Positions 11,444 to 23,389 are shown, counted from the stretch's first letter. The stretch is 64,000 bases of DNA from Smallanthus sonchifolius (GCA_023525975.1 CM042042.1:7509501-7573500), one strand, 5' to 3'. Numbers and translations: made by a program. Notes: generated by a model not told the origin, from the sequence alone.

Positions 11444-14400
11444 TCATATAATCCCATGTTTGCGCTCCAACGCATTGGTGATCCTTGTAATGCAGTATGC
11501 TGCACTCAACGGATACCCAGAAACTGCAAATAAAGCATAGGATTTAGAAATAAGATAAGAGCTAAGAATTACATATTATTAGCGGTGGCAATTCTTGTCA
11601 CGACCTGAAATAAGTTTTGTGTGGTCATATGTAACATGTTTAATAAACATCTCGTGTTAGGTAGACCTTGTTTAATCCCGTTTACAACAAGTTTAACCCA
11701 TTTATTACAACCCACCAACCCGTTTACAACTTGATTAAAATCCATTTCAACACGAGAACCTATTACAACCCGTCAATCCATTTGACGTATTCAGATAAAT
11801 GAGTTAACAGGGTCGTGTTCAGGTTACATGATTTTAAGTGTGCCTGGTTAGGGTTGATGTCTTTTACACAATAAATATACGGGTTGTGTTGGGTTCAACA
11901 ATTCAACCCGTCAACCCAACACAATTTTCACCCTACATATTATGCAACTTGTAACATTATGCACGTATAGAACGGACTTACTTGATAGAAAATCCTCGAT
12001 GTAGTCACTTTCGATTTTGCCATGGGCCATTGCACCAACCTGAGCGTAGATACGTTAAGAGGATGTTTCCTAACTACCAATTGACGTTTTGGGCCGTTGA
12101 TCAAAATCGTTTTTTTGTTGCAAGGATAACAAATACAACATCATTCTTTTAAAAATGCCAAAAGAAGACTACACTTGGCAAAAATGAGCAAGTTCAGATG
12201 GTAAGCACCAAGTATTATTTTTTTTCATATATATCATTTACAATTCTACCATTTGTCTAAAATCACATGTACTAAAACAAAAAAGTTTTCTTTTGCATTC
12301 TAATGATGATTTGTTTGCAACAAAAAACTGAATACAGTGGTTCAAAACGTCAATTACGGAAATTTTAAATAAATAGATCATATACTAGAATATTTATATA
12401 CCACAAAAACAAGAGTTGCATCTTTGTCCACTGTAGCCACGTAGTCATGCATATCAACCAACTTTTCTGAACTATGTGAAAACCCTGCTCCACCAAACAA
12501 TATTAGATTTGTAAGCCTTAAATCCCATAAAAATTGCAAAACTTTACGCTTTTGAAAGTATCATCAAATCAGTAACATTTCCTTTTTTAACAAAGATTCC
12601 AAGTTAAATTTACCGAACCCTACAAATATATTGATTTTGGATCGACAAAATTACTTTGCTGTCTTTATTGAAGAGTATTTTAGATCAAATAGAAAAGAAT
12701 ATCAGTAACACAGGTAAAGCGGGTGGTCGTAATTTCTTTATTTATTTATTTTTGTATTTTAGAAAGGAAAAAAATAAAAACTGTTATGACAGTGCATACC
12801 CAGGTTAAAAAACTTGATCTGCCAGGGAGGCAAAAACGTAAATTTGTAAAAAATGGTTCTTGTGAAAGTATACGCAGACTGCTAAAATTCTTGATTACGA
12901 CAAATTTACAAACAAACCTATCTTGCGAGAATTGACCGGGAGATACTGAGTTACAGGATTCTTAATCACACGCAAAAGCTTTTCCCGTTTTCCAACAGCA
13001 GAAATACTTAGTTTTTGAAGTAACTGCACTGTTAGTATCAAGAAAGTCAAACAGTCAAGTTTAAAAAAAGTCAAACAAGTCAAGAACATTTGCTTAGGCT
13101 TAAATCAGTTGAACTTACACATGATTCCAGCAAACCGTTTAAACGTCCTTGGTATACGAACATGAGGTTTGATTTCAATAAGTACACCTTTTTCGGTTCT
13201 CACATATAGTGCTCTTAGTTAACCGGCTTTATTCAGTGGGCTATCTAAGATATTCAATATTGCCTGCACCAAAACAATGAATTTAGCCAAAATCAAAGCA
13301 AAAAAATAAACATATAATAAAGAATTCGAAAATAGTAAATTAAAGATCACTAACTTGATGAGAAATGTCCGGTCTGTACTCAGCAGGGTTTCGGTTATTT
13401 TTCTTCAAAAAATGGCCATGATCCTCTGAATTCAACAGTTGATAACTCTGAACAAACATATATACAAATAAAAATACATCAATAAGTGACAAGAAATCAA
13501 GATCAATTACAAAATAATCTTTAAAAAGTAAAACCATAAAAATCCACCACTATGCTTTAGGTCCAATGGTCCATTGTCAAATTTTCAGTTTAGCAAAAAG
13601 GAAAATGGGTTCTACATATCAAAATGGAAACATATGCATGTAGGGTCGTTCAATACTGAACCAACTTTAAGTAGAGAACTGTGATAACCACTTATACATT
13701 ATGCTTTAGTTGCAGAATATAACCGCCTTACCATCTCCCTTTCTCTCTCCCACTATATGTGACATGCACAACATACAAATGCTTATGGGTTGCCACAGAT
13801 TGATTATGTATTGAACGCGCACTTGGGCGCGCGTCTATCATGGGAGGAACATTTAAGGGACAATCGAATCATTTTGGGATTTATGGTCTTTATTTGGTAA
13901 AAAAAATTGGTTTTTTTATATGTAATGTTTTCGGCCTCCAATTTAGTTGTTCAAACTCAGGCACCAGAGTCTATTGCCACTATCCCATGTAAAATTGCAT
14001 TGTTTCACTACTAGTTAAATCTCCTAAATGCCCTCCTTCAAAGACCAACTAAATCAACAATTAAAGAGCTTCAATCTACTAAAACCAATACCATCAAATC
14101 TCACCTTCAAGATTTGTCAAAAAATAAAATAAAAATTTAATCTTGCAATTCCCATTTGACATTTTTTGCAATCTTTATCTAACACATCTCAAACAAGCAC
14201 CACATTGAAACAATTAACAGTATGCAAAATCTAACCTTGCCAACTTTTGCAACTTCCAAAGAAGCCTTTTCAAGAATGAAAATAACACCAGGAGTGTTCT
14301 TATCATCACCCTGCTGCTGATTCAAATTCAGTGGAATCCCAGAAAGTTCTTGAGCAGCTTCCTCTGATTTTTCTTCATCTGATTCTGTAACTCCACTCTT

Positions 14401-14526
14401 CAATTTCTTCTGGGCACCCTCTTCTTCAAGAAACTCTATATTTTCTTCTTCATCTTCCTCCTTATCATATCTTTCAGATTTGTTTTTCTTCCTCTTATGC
14501 CCTTTAATTGCATAGGGTCTCACCAT
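11444..14526 (-). CDS. NEP1/EMG1-type rRNA small-subunit methyltransferase, with one in-frame TAA
   Basis: SPOUT-class enzyme that N1-methylates a pseudouridine in 18S rRNA and acts in 40S assembly in the nucleolus. Seven exons in transcription order: 14526-14236, 13447-13355, 13263-13119, 13028-12918, 12484-12402, 12039-11982, 11523-11444 (TGA). All are GT-AG and phase-compatible, for 286 residues, the usual plant length. The protein starts MVRPYAIKGHKRKK, followed by an acidic N-terminal arm. Diagnostic stretches are GVIFILEKASLEVAKVGK, HFLKKNNRNPAEYRPDISHQ, VRIPRTFKRF, MLQLLQKLS, LLRVIKNPVTQYLPVNSRK, VGAMAHGKIE and ISGYPLSAAYCITRITNALE. One codon in exon 3 is TAA (13219-13221, NKAG-stop-LRAL), where the family usually has K or R. 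Everything else is intact, so this is either a very young pseudogene allele or a base error. Confidence 0.85.
11587..11940. repeat. 'acccgtcaacccaac'-type repeat in last NEP1 intron
   Basis: A dispersed repeat rich in 'aacccgt', 'caacccgtttacaac' and 'caacccaacac' words fills most of the intron between the last two NEP1 exons. The same vocabulary recurs at 25320-25740 and 51299-51850. It is probably a decayed MITE or foldback family; the ends were not resolved. Confidence 0.5.
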
Positions 14527-14805
14527 CTTCTACGATTGAATTGCAGAGATTGAAGGGCCAGTGGCGGCTGTGTGGTTTTAGTTGCGGTTGAACTCGAAGG
14601 TGGGGCTTTGATGGGGTTAAGTTTTAGTATTACCCCCTCAAGCTTATTTCAGTTTCCTTTTGGAGTTAATTGCACGAAAGGAGCGTGCGATATGTTTGTA
14701 TTATGGACTGCATCCCTAGTTTTAAAAAGTTACAGGTTTGACCCAAAAGTATGATAATCGGTTACAATAAAGGTCCCTAGATGGACATTAGCTTTTGATA
14801 TTAAA

Positions 14806-14845
14806 CTAGAAATGTTGCTCCGCGCTTCGCGGCGGGAAACTAACT
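14806..14845 (-). mobile_element. Helitron 3' terminus (minus orientation)
   Basis: Read on the minus strand, a GC hairpin (cccgccgcgaagcgcgg) is followed about 10 bases later by CTAG and then T. This is the classical Helitron 3' end, a subterminal hairpin plus CTRR inserted before T. The 5' end was not identified. A diverged second copy of the same head and its following 'ttaaac.gt...attaacgtgg' sequence lies at 15287-15380. Confidence 0.55.
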
Positions 14846-14904
14846 TTAAACGGTCAAGGCGGTGATATTAACGTGGATAAACATAAAAAATATGGTTAAA
14901 TTAA

Positions 14905-15281
14905 AAGTAAAATGCCATTTTCGTCCTTTTGGTTTGGGCAATTTAGTCATTTTTATTAAAAAAAACTTTTTTTTAGCTTTTTCGTTCCTTAATTTTCAAA
15001 ATCTAGCAATTTTCATTTATCTGACTAACTCCGTTTACATTTTAAAGTTAAATCAGGGGCAATTTAGTGTGTTATCAAAAATCTTTCTTAGACATATAAC
15101 AACCATACTAACTGTCTTGACCAAAATAACATAAACTGTAGACGTTAAAATGTAGACGGAATTAGTAATTTGGATAAAAATGGCTAGATTTTGGAAAGCA
15201 GGGACGAAAAAGCTAAATTTTTTTTGGATGAAAGTGGCTAAAATGGTCAAACCATAGGGGCGAAATTGACACTTTACTCTT
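14905..15281. mobile_element. Inverted-repeat MITE between the two Helitron heads
   Basis: The left arm ('agtaaaatgccattttcgtcc', then 'ggtttg', 'agctttttcgt' and 'ccgtttacatttta') is mirrored by the right arm ('aaaatgtagacgg' to 'cgaaattgacactttact'). Arms are about 140 bp with roughly 80% pairing by eye. No coding capacity was seen and the target duplication is uncertain. Confidence 0.6.
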
Positions 15282-15827
15282 AAATAAATTTTGCCCCTCG
15301 CTCTGCTGCGGGAGGCGGACCTTAAACAGTTGGGGCATTGACATTAACGTGGCTAAGCACAATAAAAAATGCGGTTAAATATATAAAAGAAACGTATGAA
15401 GTTATGGCGACTTGGTTGTGGAGATCGAAACATAGATAAAAGACGGTCATATAATGGTACCGATATTTTTCAGTCGGTGTCTGTCTCATTTTTTATATTA
15501 CCAACACGTTACCGTCAATCGATATAACCCACAATATATATAAAAATACTTTATTTTAAATACGGATCAGTTTTTAACAAAAGTAAAGTTTATATTGCGT
15601 TGTCAAGAAAAAAAATTAAAGGAAAAATCAAATCATAAATATTACAGAGGTAAACTTGAAACTTTAAAAAACTTGAGTGATTAAAGTGACATCTTACAAA
15701 ACTAAAGGGTCACTTTTAGCATTTGATAAACTTGAGGGTTGAAGTTACATTTAAAAAATATAACCGACACTTCAAATTAAGTTAGATTATAATGAGTGTG
15801 AAATAAGCAAAATGCGCTTAACTATAA

Positions 15828-16156
15828 GGGTATGTGTAGTGGGAGCGTGGAAAGGGAGGCGTGGTCCATCTGGCCCTATCATGAACGTGAAAAGTGGCGT
15901 GAGTGGGGGGTGGGGGGCTAATCACGGGGAAGGGGCTATCTAACCAAAAATTCATCAAGTCAAAACTTTACAACTCTTTATTCTTTTTCTTTTTTTTAAT
16001 TAAATATTAAGTTTAAGATTTAATTATTTAAAATTAAATACGAGGTGTGAAACCACTACGCACCTTAGTGATTCTGGGGAGTAATTGCCCTTTTGCTGAT
16101 GTGGCACTGACGTGGTAGGCCGTGAAAGAGGGTGCGTGAAACCACTACAGATGGTC
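15828..16156. mobile_element. PIF/Harbinger (Tourist-like) MITE
   Basis: The element is 329 bp and flanked on both sides by TAA (15825-15827, 16157-16159). The ends are 'gggtatgtgtagtgg' and the reverse of 'gaccatctgtagtgg', sharing the GTAGTGG core. The TAA target and TIR style fit Tourist-like MITEs. Confidence 0.6.
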
Positions 16157-17639
16157 TAAGGGTCAATGAAGTGTAAATGTGGGTCCCATGAAGATTTATA
16201 TATATATATATATGTATATTTTCCTTTTTAAGGGTAATTTTGTTATTTTTTTTTTAATTTGATAGAAAAACTTAACTACCATCCATGGTGGAGGCCTTTT
16301 ATGTTACTCGCTACCAAACTTTTGGGTCGGACCTAAAATATTTTAAAATTGGGAACTCAATTCATAATATGAACATATCGGGCCTTTTATGTTATTCGCT
16401 ACCAAACTTTTGAGCTGGAGCTGACTTTTTTAAAACAGGGAACCCAGTTCACACTATATAATTAACTTTTTTTTTTATTTTAAAATTGGGAACCCAATAA
16501 ATATTTGGCATTAAGCTTTTACAAACATTTAAAAGCTAAGTTTTTTTTCTTTTTATTTAAAAATTGAACTCGTTAAAAAGGTTATTCGAAGGACAAAGTT
16601 TTTCATTTGTATAATTAAGCTATAAAATATAAGCTATTTAAAATAATGAAGATGAGATGAAGAGCATCAAACTTGGTAATCATAGCCATTCATTTTATAT
16701 GAATCAACCTTGCAAATCATAGCCATTCATTTTAATTTCTTCTTGTATCCAAGTTTCTTTTGAATTCAAAAACTTTATTAGAACATGAACAAGCCCATTA
16801 GCTTCCATCGCTGTTGTTTTACATATGGATCGAGAATTATTGGTAATCGTTAGATAGAAGCCATCGCTGTCACCATAGGGGATGTTGCTATCGATGGCTC
16901 CTCATGAACGCCTCCTTAAAATCCTCTGAACACCAAACAAAATTTAAACCATATTGAGACAAAATTTGAGACGAGCATATATGGAGGGATATGTTATATT
17001 GTTTCTTGCTTTCGTCAACATTGTTTCTCGTCGAGAGAGAAGTTGTGGGAGCGACTTGGTGGCATCACTTGCAAAGAGACGCGAGGGCGATTAGGTCTGT
17101 ATATTTTTAAACGATTTGTTAGCTCGCAAACAAATCAGTTATATTGTCAGCAATCGTTTTAACCCGTTCTAAATCCAAAGTTAAGAACAATGGATAAAGG
17201 TGGGTCACAATTTGTTATTTAATAAAGAAATAAAAATTTACACATATGCATAGTTTTTTTATTCTTGTTAGTAAGAAAATTACTTACCAAAATAAAGTTA
17301 TTGAAAAAATATTTATCAAAATAATATTTTTTAAAAATTAATTGTTTGGGTCTATTTTATTGGATTAAAAAATGTTTATGTTTGATAAAAGAATCTTTAA
17401 AAAAGTTAAAAGAAATAACATTCTAAAATGTAAAAAAATAATGATATTTAATTTTAGGGCACACGGAACACTCTTTCTGAACCCAATCGGCACCGTTATT
17501 TTCTCCGATATCGTAACTAGGGGGACGATGTTTGATGTTTCCATGAATTCTCGATGGCTGCTTCTCTTTTTCTTCCCGCTCTCTAACATGATTTTTTATT
17601 TATTTTTTCAGAAACGTTTTTTTTTAACTTCTTTCTAAA

Positions 17640-18170
17640 ACCTTCTTTAAGTATAGCCCAAGTTGTCCAATGGCGATCGCCCCTCTAACCTAATCCAATT
17701 TGTATTCTTTACCTTTTTCTAGATTCTATTTTGACTAATTCAAATCGCTCTCCTTCATCATTTGACTCCAAATCCCCAATTCAGATGCTCCCTTATTTTT
17801 AGGCTTCTTTCTCTCTCCCAAAAATCTTTCACACTCCATACTTTTCAACCCTATAATTGATTGCTTTCAGACACTTAATTCGAAGAAACATTCAAATCTT
17901 ACGCAATTCTTCAAAGTCAAAGTCAATTCTCCCCAAATTCCCTTCTTCAACTACCGTAATTCACCTCCTAGGGTTTCCGGGTCAGACACATAGATCGGAC
18001 GGAGGATTTTGTTTCTGCTTCCCGATTTGATTCACAGGTGTGTTCAATTTCTCGATTGCTGAATATTTTAGGGTTTGATTTGTCCGTTTCTGCATACAAT
18101 TCAATTTTTAGATATATTAGGGTTTAGGGTTTGGTAATTTGGGGAAAAGGTTTGATTTTTGGGTTAAAAG
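17640..18170 (+). promoter_or_regulatory. Probable promoter and 5' UTR of the HAIKU1-like gene
   Basis: A pyrimidine-rich leader ('ctttctctctccc', repeated 'cttcaa') precedes the ATG at 18171. Motifs of the 'tagggttt' type recur at 17970, 18070 and 18118, common in plant leaders. No unambiguous TATA box was picked. Confidence 0.35.
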
Positions 18171-19226
18171 ATGGATAATTATGATTATTCGAGGAACAGG
18201 AATAATGATTATTTAGGGGTGAACAAAATTGGGAAAAATATTAGGAAGAGTCCTTTACACCAACCCAATTTTGCTGCTAATCCAGCTAGACAACCACCTC
18301 AACCTCAAGTATACAATATCAACAAGAATGATTTTCAAAGTATTGTTCAACAGCTTACGGGTTCGCCTTCGCGCCATTCACAAGAACCTGTTCCTAGACC
18401 TCCCCAAAACTCACCTAAACCGCCGCCTAGTATGCGGTTGCATAGGATCCGTCCATCACCGTTAACGCCATTGAATGTGGCCAGATCACGAATGGCGGTT
18501 AACCATGCACCACCACAGGAACAGATGCCTTATCGTCCGCCAGTTTCTTTTAATGGTGGTAGTAATATTGCTAGGCCTCCCTATCATGGTCAACAACGGC
18601 CGCCGCCGGCTATGGCTGCACCACCTAGTTCTGGTGATCATACAGGGTGGTCTAATACCGCGGAGTCTCCTATCTCTGCGTATATGCGGTACCTTCAGCA
18701 TTCGATTATCGATTCAGCCCAAGGACCGCCTCATCCGCAAGCTCATCCTCAGTATCATCAAAATCATCAAGGTCAAAGCCAAAGTCAAATGCAAGGTCAA
18801 CCACAACCGCAACAGCAACAGCAGTCATCTGGGTTGCTTCCTTACACGCTTGTGCCGCCACTTCCATCTCCTCGGATGAATGGCGGCCCGCCCCTTCCAC
18901 CACTTCCATCACCAAGAATGAACGGGCCACCACTGTCTTTACCATCACCAAGAATGAATGGGCCACTGCCGCCTTTACCATCACCAACTTCACAGTTTCT
19001 TCTGCCATCACCATCTGGTTTCCTAAATTTATTATCTCCTCGATCACCATACCCGTTGCTTTCTCCTGGATATCAGCATCCTCCACCATTGACACCAAAT
19101 TTTTCATTTTCACCCATGACTCAACCAGGAGTGTTTGGTCCTGGACCTCAACCTCCGCCTTCTCCAGGCATAGGGTTTCCATCTCCAGGGTTTTTCTCCT
19201 TTTCAAGTCCAAGATGGAGGGATTAG
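18171..19226 (+). CDS. VQ motif protein, HAIKU1/VQ14-like
   Basis: Intact single-exon gene of 351 residues. VQ proteins are nuclear cofactors that bind WRKY transcription factors through the VQ motif; HAIKU1 controls endosperm and seed size in Arabidopsis (family knowledge). The motif is FQSIVQQLTG at residues 55-64, inside the conserved IKU1-type block starting near LGVNKIGKNIRKSPLH (residues 15-30) and followed by RLHRIRPSPLTPLN. The C-terminal two thirds is low-complexity: a Gln/His-rich stretch at about residues 190-220, then repeated PLPSPRMNG units (four tandem, about residues 230-270) and a Ser/Pro-rich tail. The ATG at 18171 begins the conserved N-terminus. A long minus-strand ORF overlapping it is a compositional shadow. 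Confidence 0.9.
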   Translation: MDNYDYSRNRNNDYLGVNKIGKNIRKSPLHQPNFAANPARQPPQPQVYNINKNDFQSIVQQLTGSPSRHSQEPVPRPPQNSPKPPPSMRLHRIRPSPLTPLNVARSRMAVNHAPPQEQMPYRPPVSFNGGSNIARPPYHGQQRPPPAMAAPPSSGDHTGWSNTAESPISAYMRYLQHSIIDSAQGPPHPQAHPQYHQNHQGQSQSQMQGQPQPQQQQQSSGLLPYTLVPPLPSPRMNGGPPLPPLPSPRMNGPPLSLPSPRMNGPLPPLPSPTSQFLLPSPSGFLNLLSPRSPYPLLSPGYQHPPPLTPNFSFSPMTQPGVFGPGPQPPPSPGIGFPSPGFFSFSSPRWRD

Positions 19227-19755
19227 ACGGATAATCGCAGAAAGATGCTAACTTTGTATGGTTCATCGCTGCAGCACCTTAACATAAGGTCAATTGGCTG
19301 TAAAATAGTCTCTTGGAAGTTGTTTTGTTTTTCTGTTGTTCATTTCTGTTTATAGACTTTGAATACTTGTTTAGACAATATAGTTGGTAACAATGATCAT
19401 CTGTTTATTTCTTGAACATGTTTTACATTAGGTTGTTGACCAAAAAATGTGGTTGAGTCAACATTGAATTTGTTATGTAGGTCGTCTGCTCGGAGATTCA
19501 TCTCTGTTTAGTCAAATTCATAGAATTTATCTTCAGTTGTTGCAAGTTATTTTTATGGTTATTGAAACTTGTTCCTATATATTGAACTTGACAGAATGTG
19601 TTCATGGTTTATGACTTTGTCCAGATCATGAATTGACTGTAAATGAACAATAAGAAATTGAAATTGGTTGTCATGTGTATGTATGTGATTTGAACTTTGA
19701 AAAAATGTATTTATGCCTATTATCATCAATCTGGATAACTCTTGATGAAATCAGT
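19227..19755. other. 3' flank of the HAIKU1-like gene
   Basis: Contains the 3' UTR with AT-rich sequence. No gene or element ends were recognised. Confidence 0.5.
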
Positions 19756-19759
19756 ACGT

Positions 19760-20063
19760 AAACAACCACCGGCTATGATCAATGAACCACGGTCTAGATC
19801 ATGTGTCGGTCCCACCATCAAAATACTGTTTCAGGTACCCGTAGACACTAAACATGGCTGCATTGACCTCACGGGCCATTATGAAAATCCGTTCAAACAG
19901 ACCTCTCACGCCTCCTTCTGACCTCAAGACTTGCTTAGCTACATCCATTGGGCCACCATACTTCACGGCAGCAGTTACCGCTGAACCCGTTTAAGGCAGC
20001 AGTTACAGCAGCTACTAAGCTACTGCACCAGCTAGTGCACTTTGGGCCTGCGATCTACATTTT
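19760..20063 (-). pseudogene. BOU-like mitochondrial carrier fragment
   Basis: Read on the minus strand, the sequence gives KCRSQAQSALAGAVA, then AAVKYGGPMDVAKQVLRSEG, RGLFER, MAREV, NAAMFSVYGYLKQYFDGGTDT and, in another frame, LDRGSLIIAGG. This order matches the middle of plant carnitine/acylcarnitine-carrier-like proteins (A BOUT DE SOUFFLE family), including the RSEG-xRGLF mitochondrial carrier signature. It has several stops and at least one frameshift, and neither end of the family is present. It is a dead gene fragment, either retro-derived or carried by a transposon. Family identity is fairly secure; BOU specifically is by resemblance. Confidence 0.75.
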
Positions 20064-20074
20064 GAAACGTTTAA

Positions 20075-20403
20075 GGGCGGTTTGGATGTGTGTTTTGAAG
20101 GTGATTATGTGATTTTGAATAATCAGAATCAACTAATCAAATTGTCAAACCATTGTAAAAGATGGTGTTTGAATGTGCTTTTGTTGGATGGAAGTTGTAA
20201 AAACTAGATGGTAAGTTGAGTATGTCAATTTTTTATTATTTAAGTAATTAATATATTAAATATCCAAAAGGACATTCTAGAGAAAAATGAAGATAAGTCA
20301 TGTGAAATGAGACTCTAATCAGGTATGAAGAAAGGGTGATTAGGTAATTTCTTTCACCTTTTGATAATAAGTTTGTTGTAGTTGAAGTCAATTATTTGGC
20401 CCC
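20075..20403. mobile_element. Possible TAA-flanked MITE
   Basis: The stretch begins 'gggcggtttggatg' after TAA and ends 'ttatttggcccc' before TAA. Only the G/C termini pair well, so assignment to PIF/Harbinger is tentative. It abuts the BOU-like fragment. Confidence 0.35.
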
Positions 20404-20577
20404 TAAATAATTAAATAATCTAATGCGTTTATTTATTCAAAATAGACATCTAATTAAACATTTTGACCTTTGGTCAAACTTACATGCTTCAAATTCATGA
20501 GGATGCATAGTGTAACAAGTAACAAGTAAGAATCTCAACAAACTAATAACTGGACATCATATTTAAATATTATCATT

Positions 20578-20641
20578 GTCCGGCTCTGACTACCTTAGTC
20601 GGGTGTTTTTTCATATATCTTGCTGCCGTTCAAAAAAAAAA
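20578..20641 (+). mobile_element. SINE 3' tail remnant
   Basis: 'cttgctgccgttc' followed by a 10-base A run resembles the 'gttgccgtt' plus poly-A end of the SINE at 32941-33160. No A or B box was found upstream, so only a truncated tail is supported. Confidence 0.3.
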
Positions 20642-21386
20642 GATAAGAAGGCAATTACAACATTTGCGACGGCGGTTCAAATCGTTAAACTGTTAGTGTT
20701 GGCTATTGTGACTGACCACCTGATTCGTCATTAAGATCGTCATAAACCCTTTAAACTCATAGATTATATCTCCTATGTCATTCATACCGAATGATACATG
20801 AAACCCGCATTTCATTTCTTTCCGAGCTTAAGTTGAACACGTAACTTGCATCCATTTCCTTTGGGAATATTGTTAGTGAGTTCATCAAACTATTAACATC
20901 CCTAAAATTGCTTGAACCATAGAGGAGACTCTTGATTTTGATTTTGTTCTTTGGTCCAATTTGCAAGTGGAAGCATTCCATATGGCCTCCCTTGTAAGCA
21001 AGATTTCCAATGTTCCATTCTCATCCTTTTTTACTCTAAATGGACCGCCATCGCGTGTTCTTGTTAGGAGTGCAGGGAGTGAGAATTCAGTAACAGTAAC
21101 AGAACCAGTTAGGATCAAGGGAGCTTCTTCTCTTGATTTGAAGAGAAACGTTGTAGTTTCTTGTGATGATGGCGGAAAGATGGGTGTGCAAAATGTCCCT
21201 GAGGAGTTGAAGCCTTTGTGGGATGATGGTTATGGGACTCAAACTATCAAGGATTATGTTGAAATTGCAATGGATTTGATTAAGAGTGATGAAGGGCCGC
21301 CTAGGTGGTTTTGCTCGGTGGCATGTGGCGCACCCATAAAAGATTCACCTGTTCTTTTGTATTTACCTGGTAATCGGTGTTTCTTT

Positions 21387-21594
21387 CACTGTTAGAAAAC
21401 GGGTCGATTTCTGGTCGATTTCCGACGAAAACTTTTTCTTGTCGGAAAGTGATTGAAAATGGTTTGTGTCGGAAATTGGTCGAAAATCGTTCCAACCAAC
21501 ATTTTCCCGACAACTTTTTTTTGTCATAAACAACCGTTTTAGATGAATTTCTGACCAAAATTGTCGTCGGAAATGGGGCCGTTTTCTAGTAGTG
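21387..21594. mobile_element. CACTA-type MITE in intron 1 of copy 1
   Basis: A 208-bp element starting 'cactgttagaaaacgg' and ending 'ccgttttctagtagtg', flanked by 3-bp TTT repeats (21384-21386, 21595-21597). CACTA termini and a 3-bp target duplication define the superfamily. 'tttccgac'/'gtcggaaa' words fill the subterminal regions. Confidence 0.75.
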
Positions 21595-22467
21595 TTTGCT
21601 TTCGATGGTCGGGGTCTAGATCTAATATGAGCTTGTTAATTTAAGTGATGCAACAGATCGTGAGTCAATTCTTGGATCAATCATATTAAGTACTAAAAAT
21701 AGGGGAAATCACATATAGATGACGGTTTTGAGCACCCAAATTACGAAACTAGTCTTTGGATTAAGAAATCACACCCATAGCCTTTAACTTCACATAATTT
21801 TAACAAAAAAACCAAAAAAAATTGACAAATGTCCCGTTCGTTCTTTACTAAATTACACGATTTTAGTAATATTAAATAATAAAGGACTCATACACGTTAA
21901 GTGATTTGAGCATCTTCATGTGATTTCTACTTCTTCGCGCGCTTTTACCTTTTCTATGCGATTTCAAATTATCCGTGAATAATAACTCATGACAGAAATA
22001 TGAATAAATTTGGTTGCTTATGTGATACAATCTCTTCACGACATAATTTTTTTCACAATGTATTGTTAGTTAAGTGGTGTATAATACAACTAAAAAAGTT
22101 AGAGTTTAAATCCTGTATGGTGCAGGTTGTGATGTATTTATCTAAGAATTGCTGTTCAAAAGATTTTTTTTTTGTTATAATGAGAAGTTAAAAATGTTAT
22201 TGTTGATAAATTTTAAAGTAAATAATAATCAATTGAATTGAATTGAATTATGGGTTACATTAGATAATTAGACATTGAAAGGTCTACTATAATGACCCTA
22301 AAAGATCTTTTGCTAGTCCTAATTGGGTGTGATAATTCATGTAGGAATGGATGGGACTGGAGCTGGCCTTGCTGTACATGGGAAAGCTCTAGGAAAGTGA
22401 GTTACACTTATCTAAAAATAATATTTTTATCATTTTGATATGTAATGAATAAATCACAATCTCAAAA

Positions 22468-23024
22468 TGTTATATTCTATAGGATTATTGGATTTTAATA
22501 ATTTCATATTTTATTAATTGATTAATAATAATCTTAGTTATGAATAATCTTATCACGAGTCTTTACTTTCAAACTATTTTCTTATATTGGACTCCTCGTT
22601 AAAAAAAACTGAACGCCGTTAGATTTTATATGACGTGGACATCTGCAAACCACCAGAAAGTCGAGCCAAGCTAGCAGTGGTCTCGTGGTGGGTTTTGAAA
22701 TTGGCTTTGGTGGGGTTTAACTGGTCTCGTTTTTCTGGTAAGTCCAAACAGAGACAACGGTGGTGTTTAAAGAGACCAGTTAAACACCACTAGAGCTAAT
22801 TTCAAAATTCACCACGAGACCACTGCTAGTTTGACTCGACTTTCATACGGTTTGAAGATGTCCACGTCATATAAAATCTAACGACGTTAAGTTTTTTTAA
22901 TGGGGGTCCAATGTAAGAAAATAGTTTGAAAGTAGGGGTAAGAATATTCTCAGATAAGATTATTATTTATCAATAGATAAAAGATAAGATTATTAAAATC
23001 AATAATGATATTCTATAACAATGT
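22468..23024. mobile_element. Long foldback (arms about 260 bp) in intron 2 of copy 1
   Basis: The left arm runs from 'tgttatattctatag' through 'ggattttaataat', 'ttactttcaaactattttc', 'ttatatgacgtggacatc' and 'agcagtggtctcgtgg' to 'ttaactggtctc'. The right arm carries the reverse complement in the same order ('gagaccagttaa' to 'attctataaca'). The loop between the arms is only about 30 bp. No coding content. It is a MITE or foldback that would give a long double-stranded RNA stem in the intron. Confidence 0.8.
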
Positions 23025-23389
23025 AAATCTATTTGGTCACCAAACACCTACGAAATCTTTTGATAGATTCTAGAAAACTGAACCGTCATATGTGGAATTA
23101 TTTGAAAAACTGAGGGAGAGCGAAATGTCACAGACCAAATATTCGATAATTGTTTTGCTATGTTTGTACTTAAATGCTTGGATAGAAATGACCCCGTGAC
23201 AGAAAGCTAACAACATATTAAATACATGAATTTCTTGTAGCGTTGAAAAATACTTGTAACAAAATTAATTAATTATTTTTCAATATTAAAACTTTTAAAA
23301 TAAAAGAAAATATTAAAATTGTAATGTTTGTTCGTCTATATTGAAATAAAAAATAGAAACAAATTCCGTTTTATATATGTATATAGGGG

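Larger units (their letters stand above)
14527..17640. other. Intergenic repeat-rich region, NEP1 to HAIKU1-like gene
   Basis: Head-to-head spacer. It contains a Helitron 3' end (14806), an inverted-repeat MITE (14905-15281), a second copy of the Helitron-type head (15287), a PIF/Harbinger-type MITE (15828-16156) and a roughly 90-bp direct repeat at about 16292 and 16381 ('ttttatgtta.tcgctaccaaac'). The remainder (16600-17640) is AT-rich with no recognised gene. Confidence 0.6.

Noticed and set aside
17365..17638. Overlapping ORFs on both strands upstream of the VQ gene
   Set aside because: Both are AT-rich and mutually overlapping, with no protein family match.
18706..19266. 186-codon minus-strand ORF opposite the VQ gene
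   Set aside because: Antisense shadow of the Pro/Gln-rich repeats. The plus strand has the conserved VQ protein.
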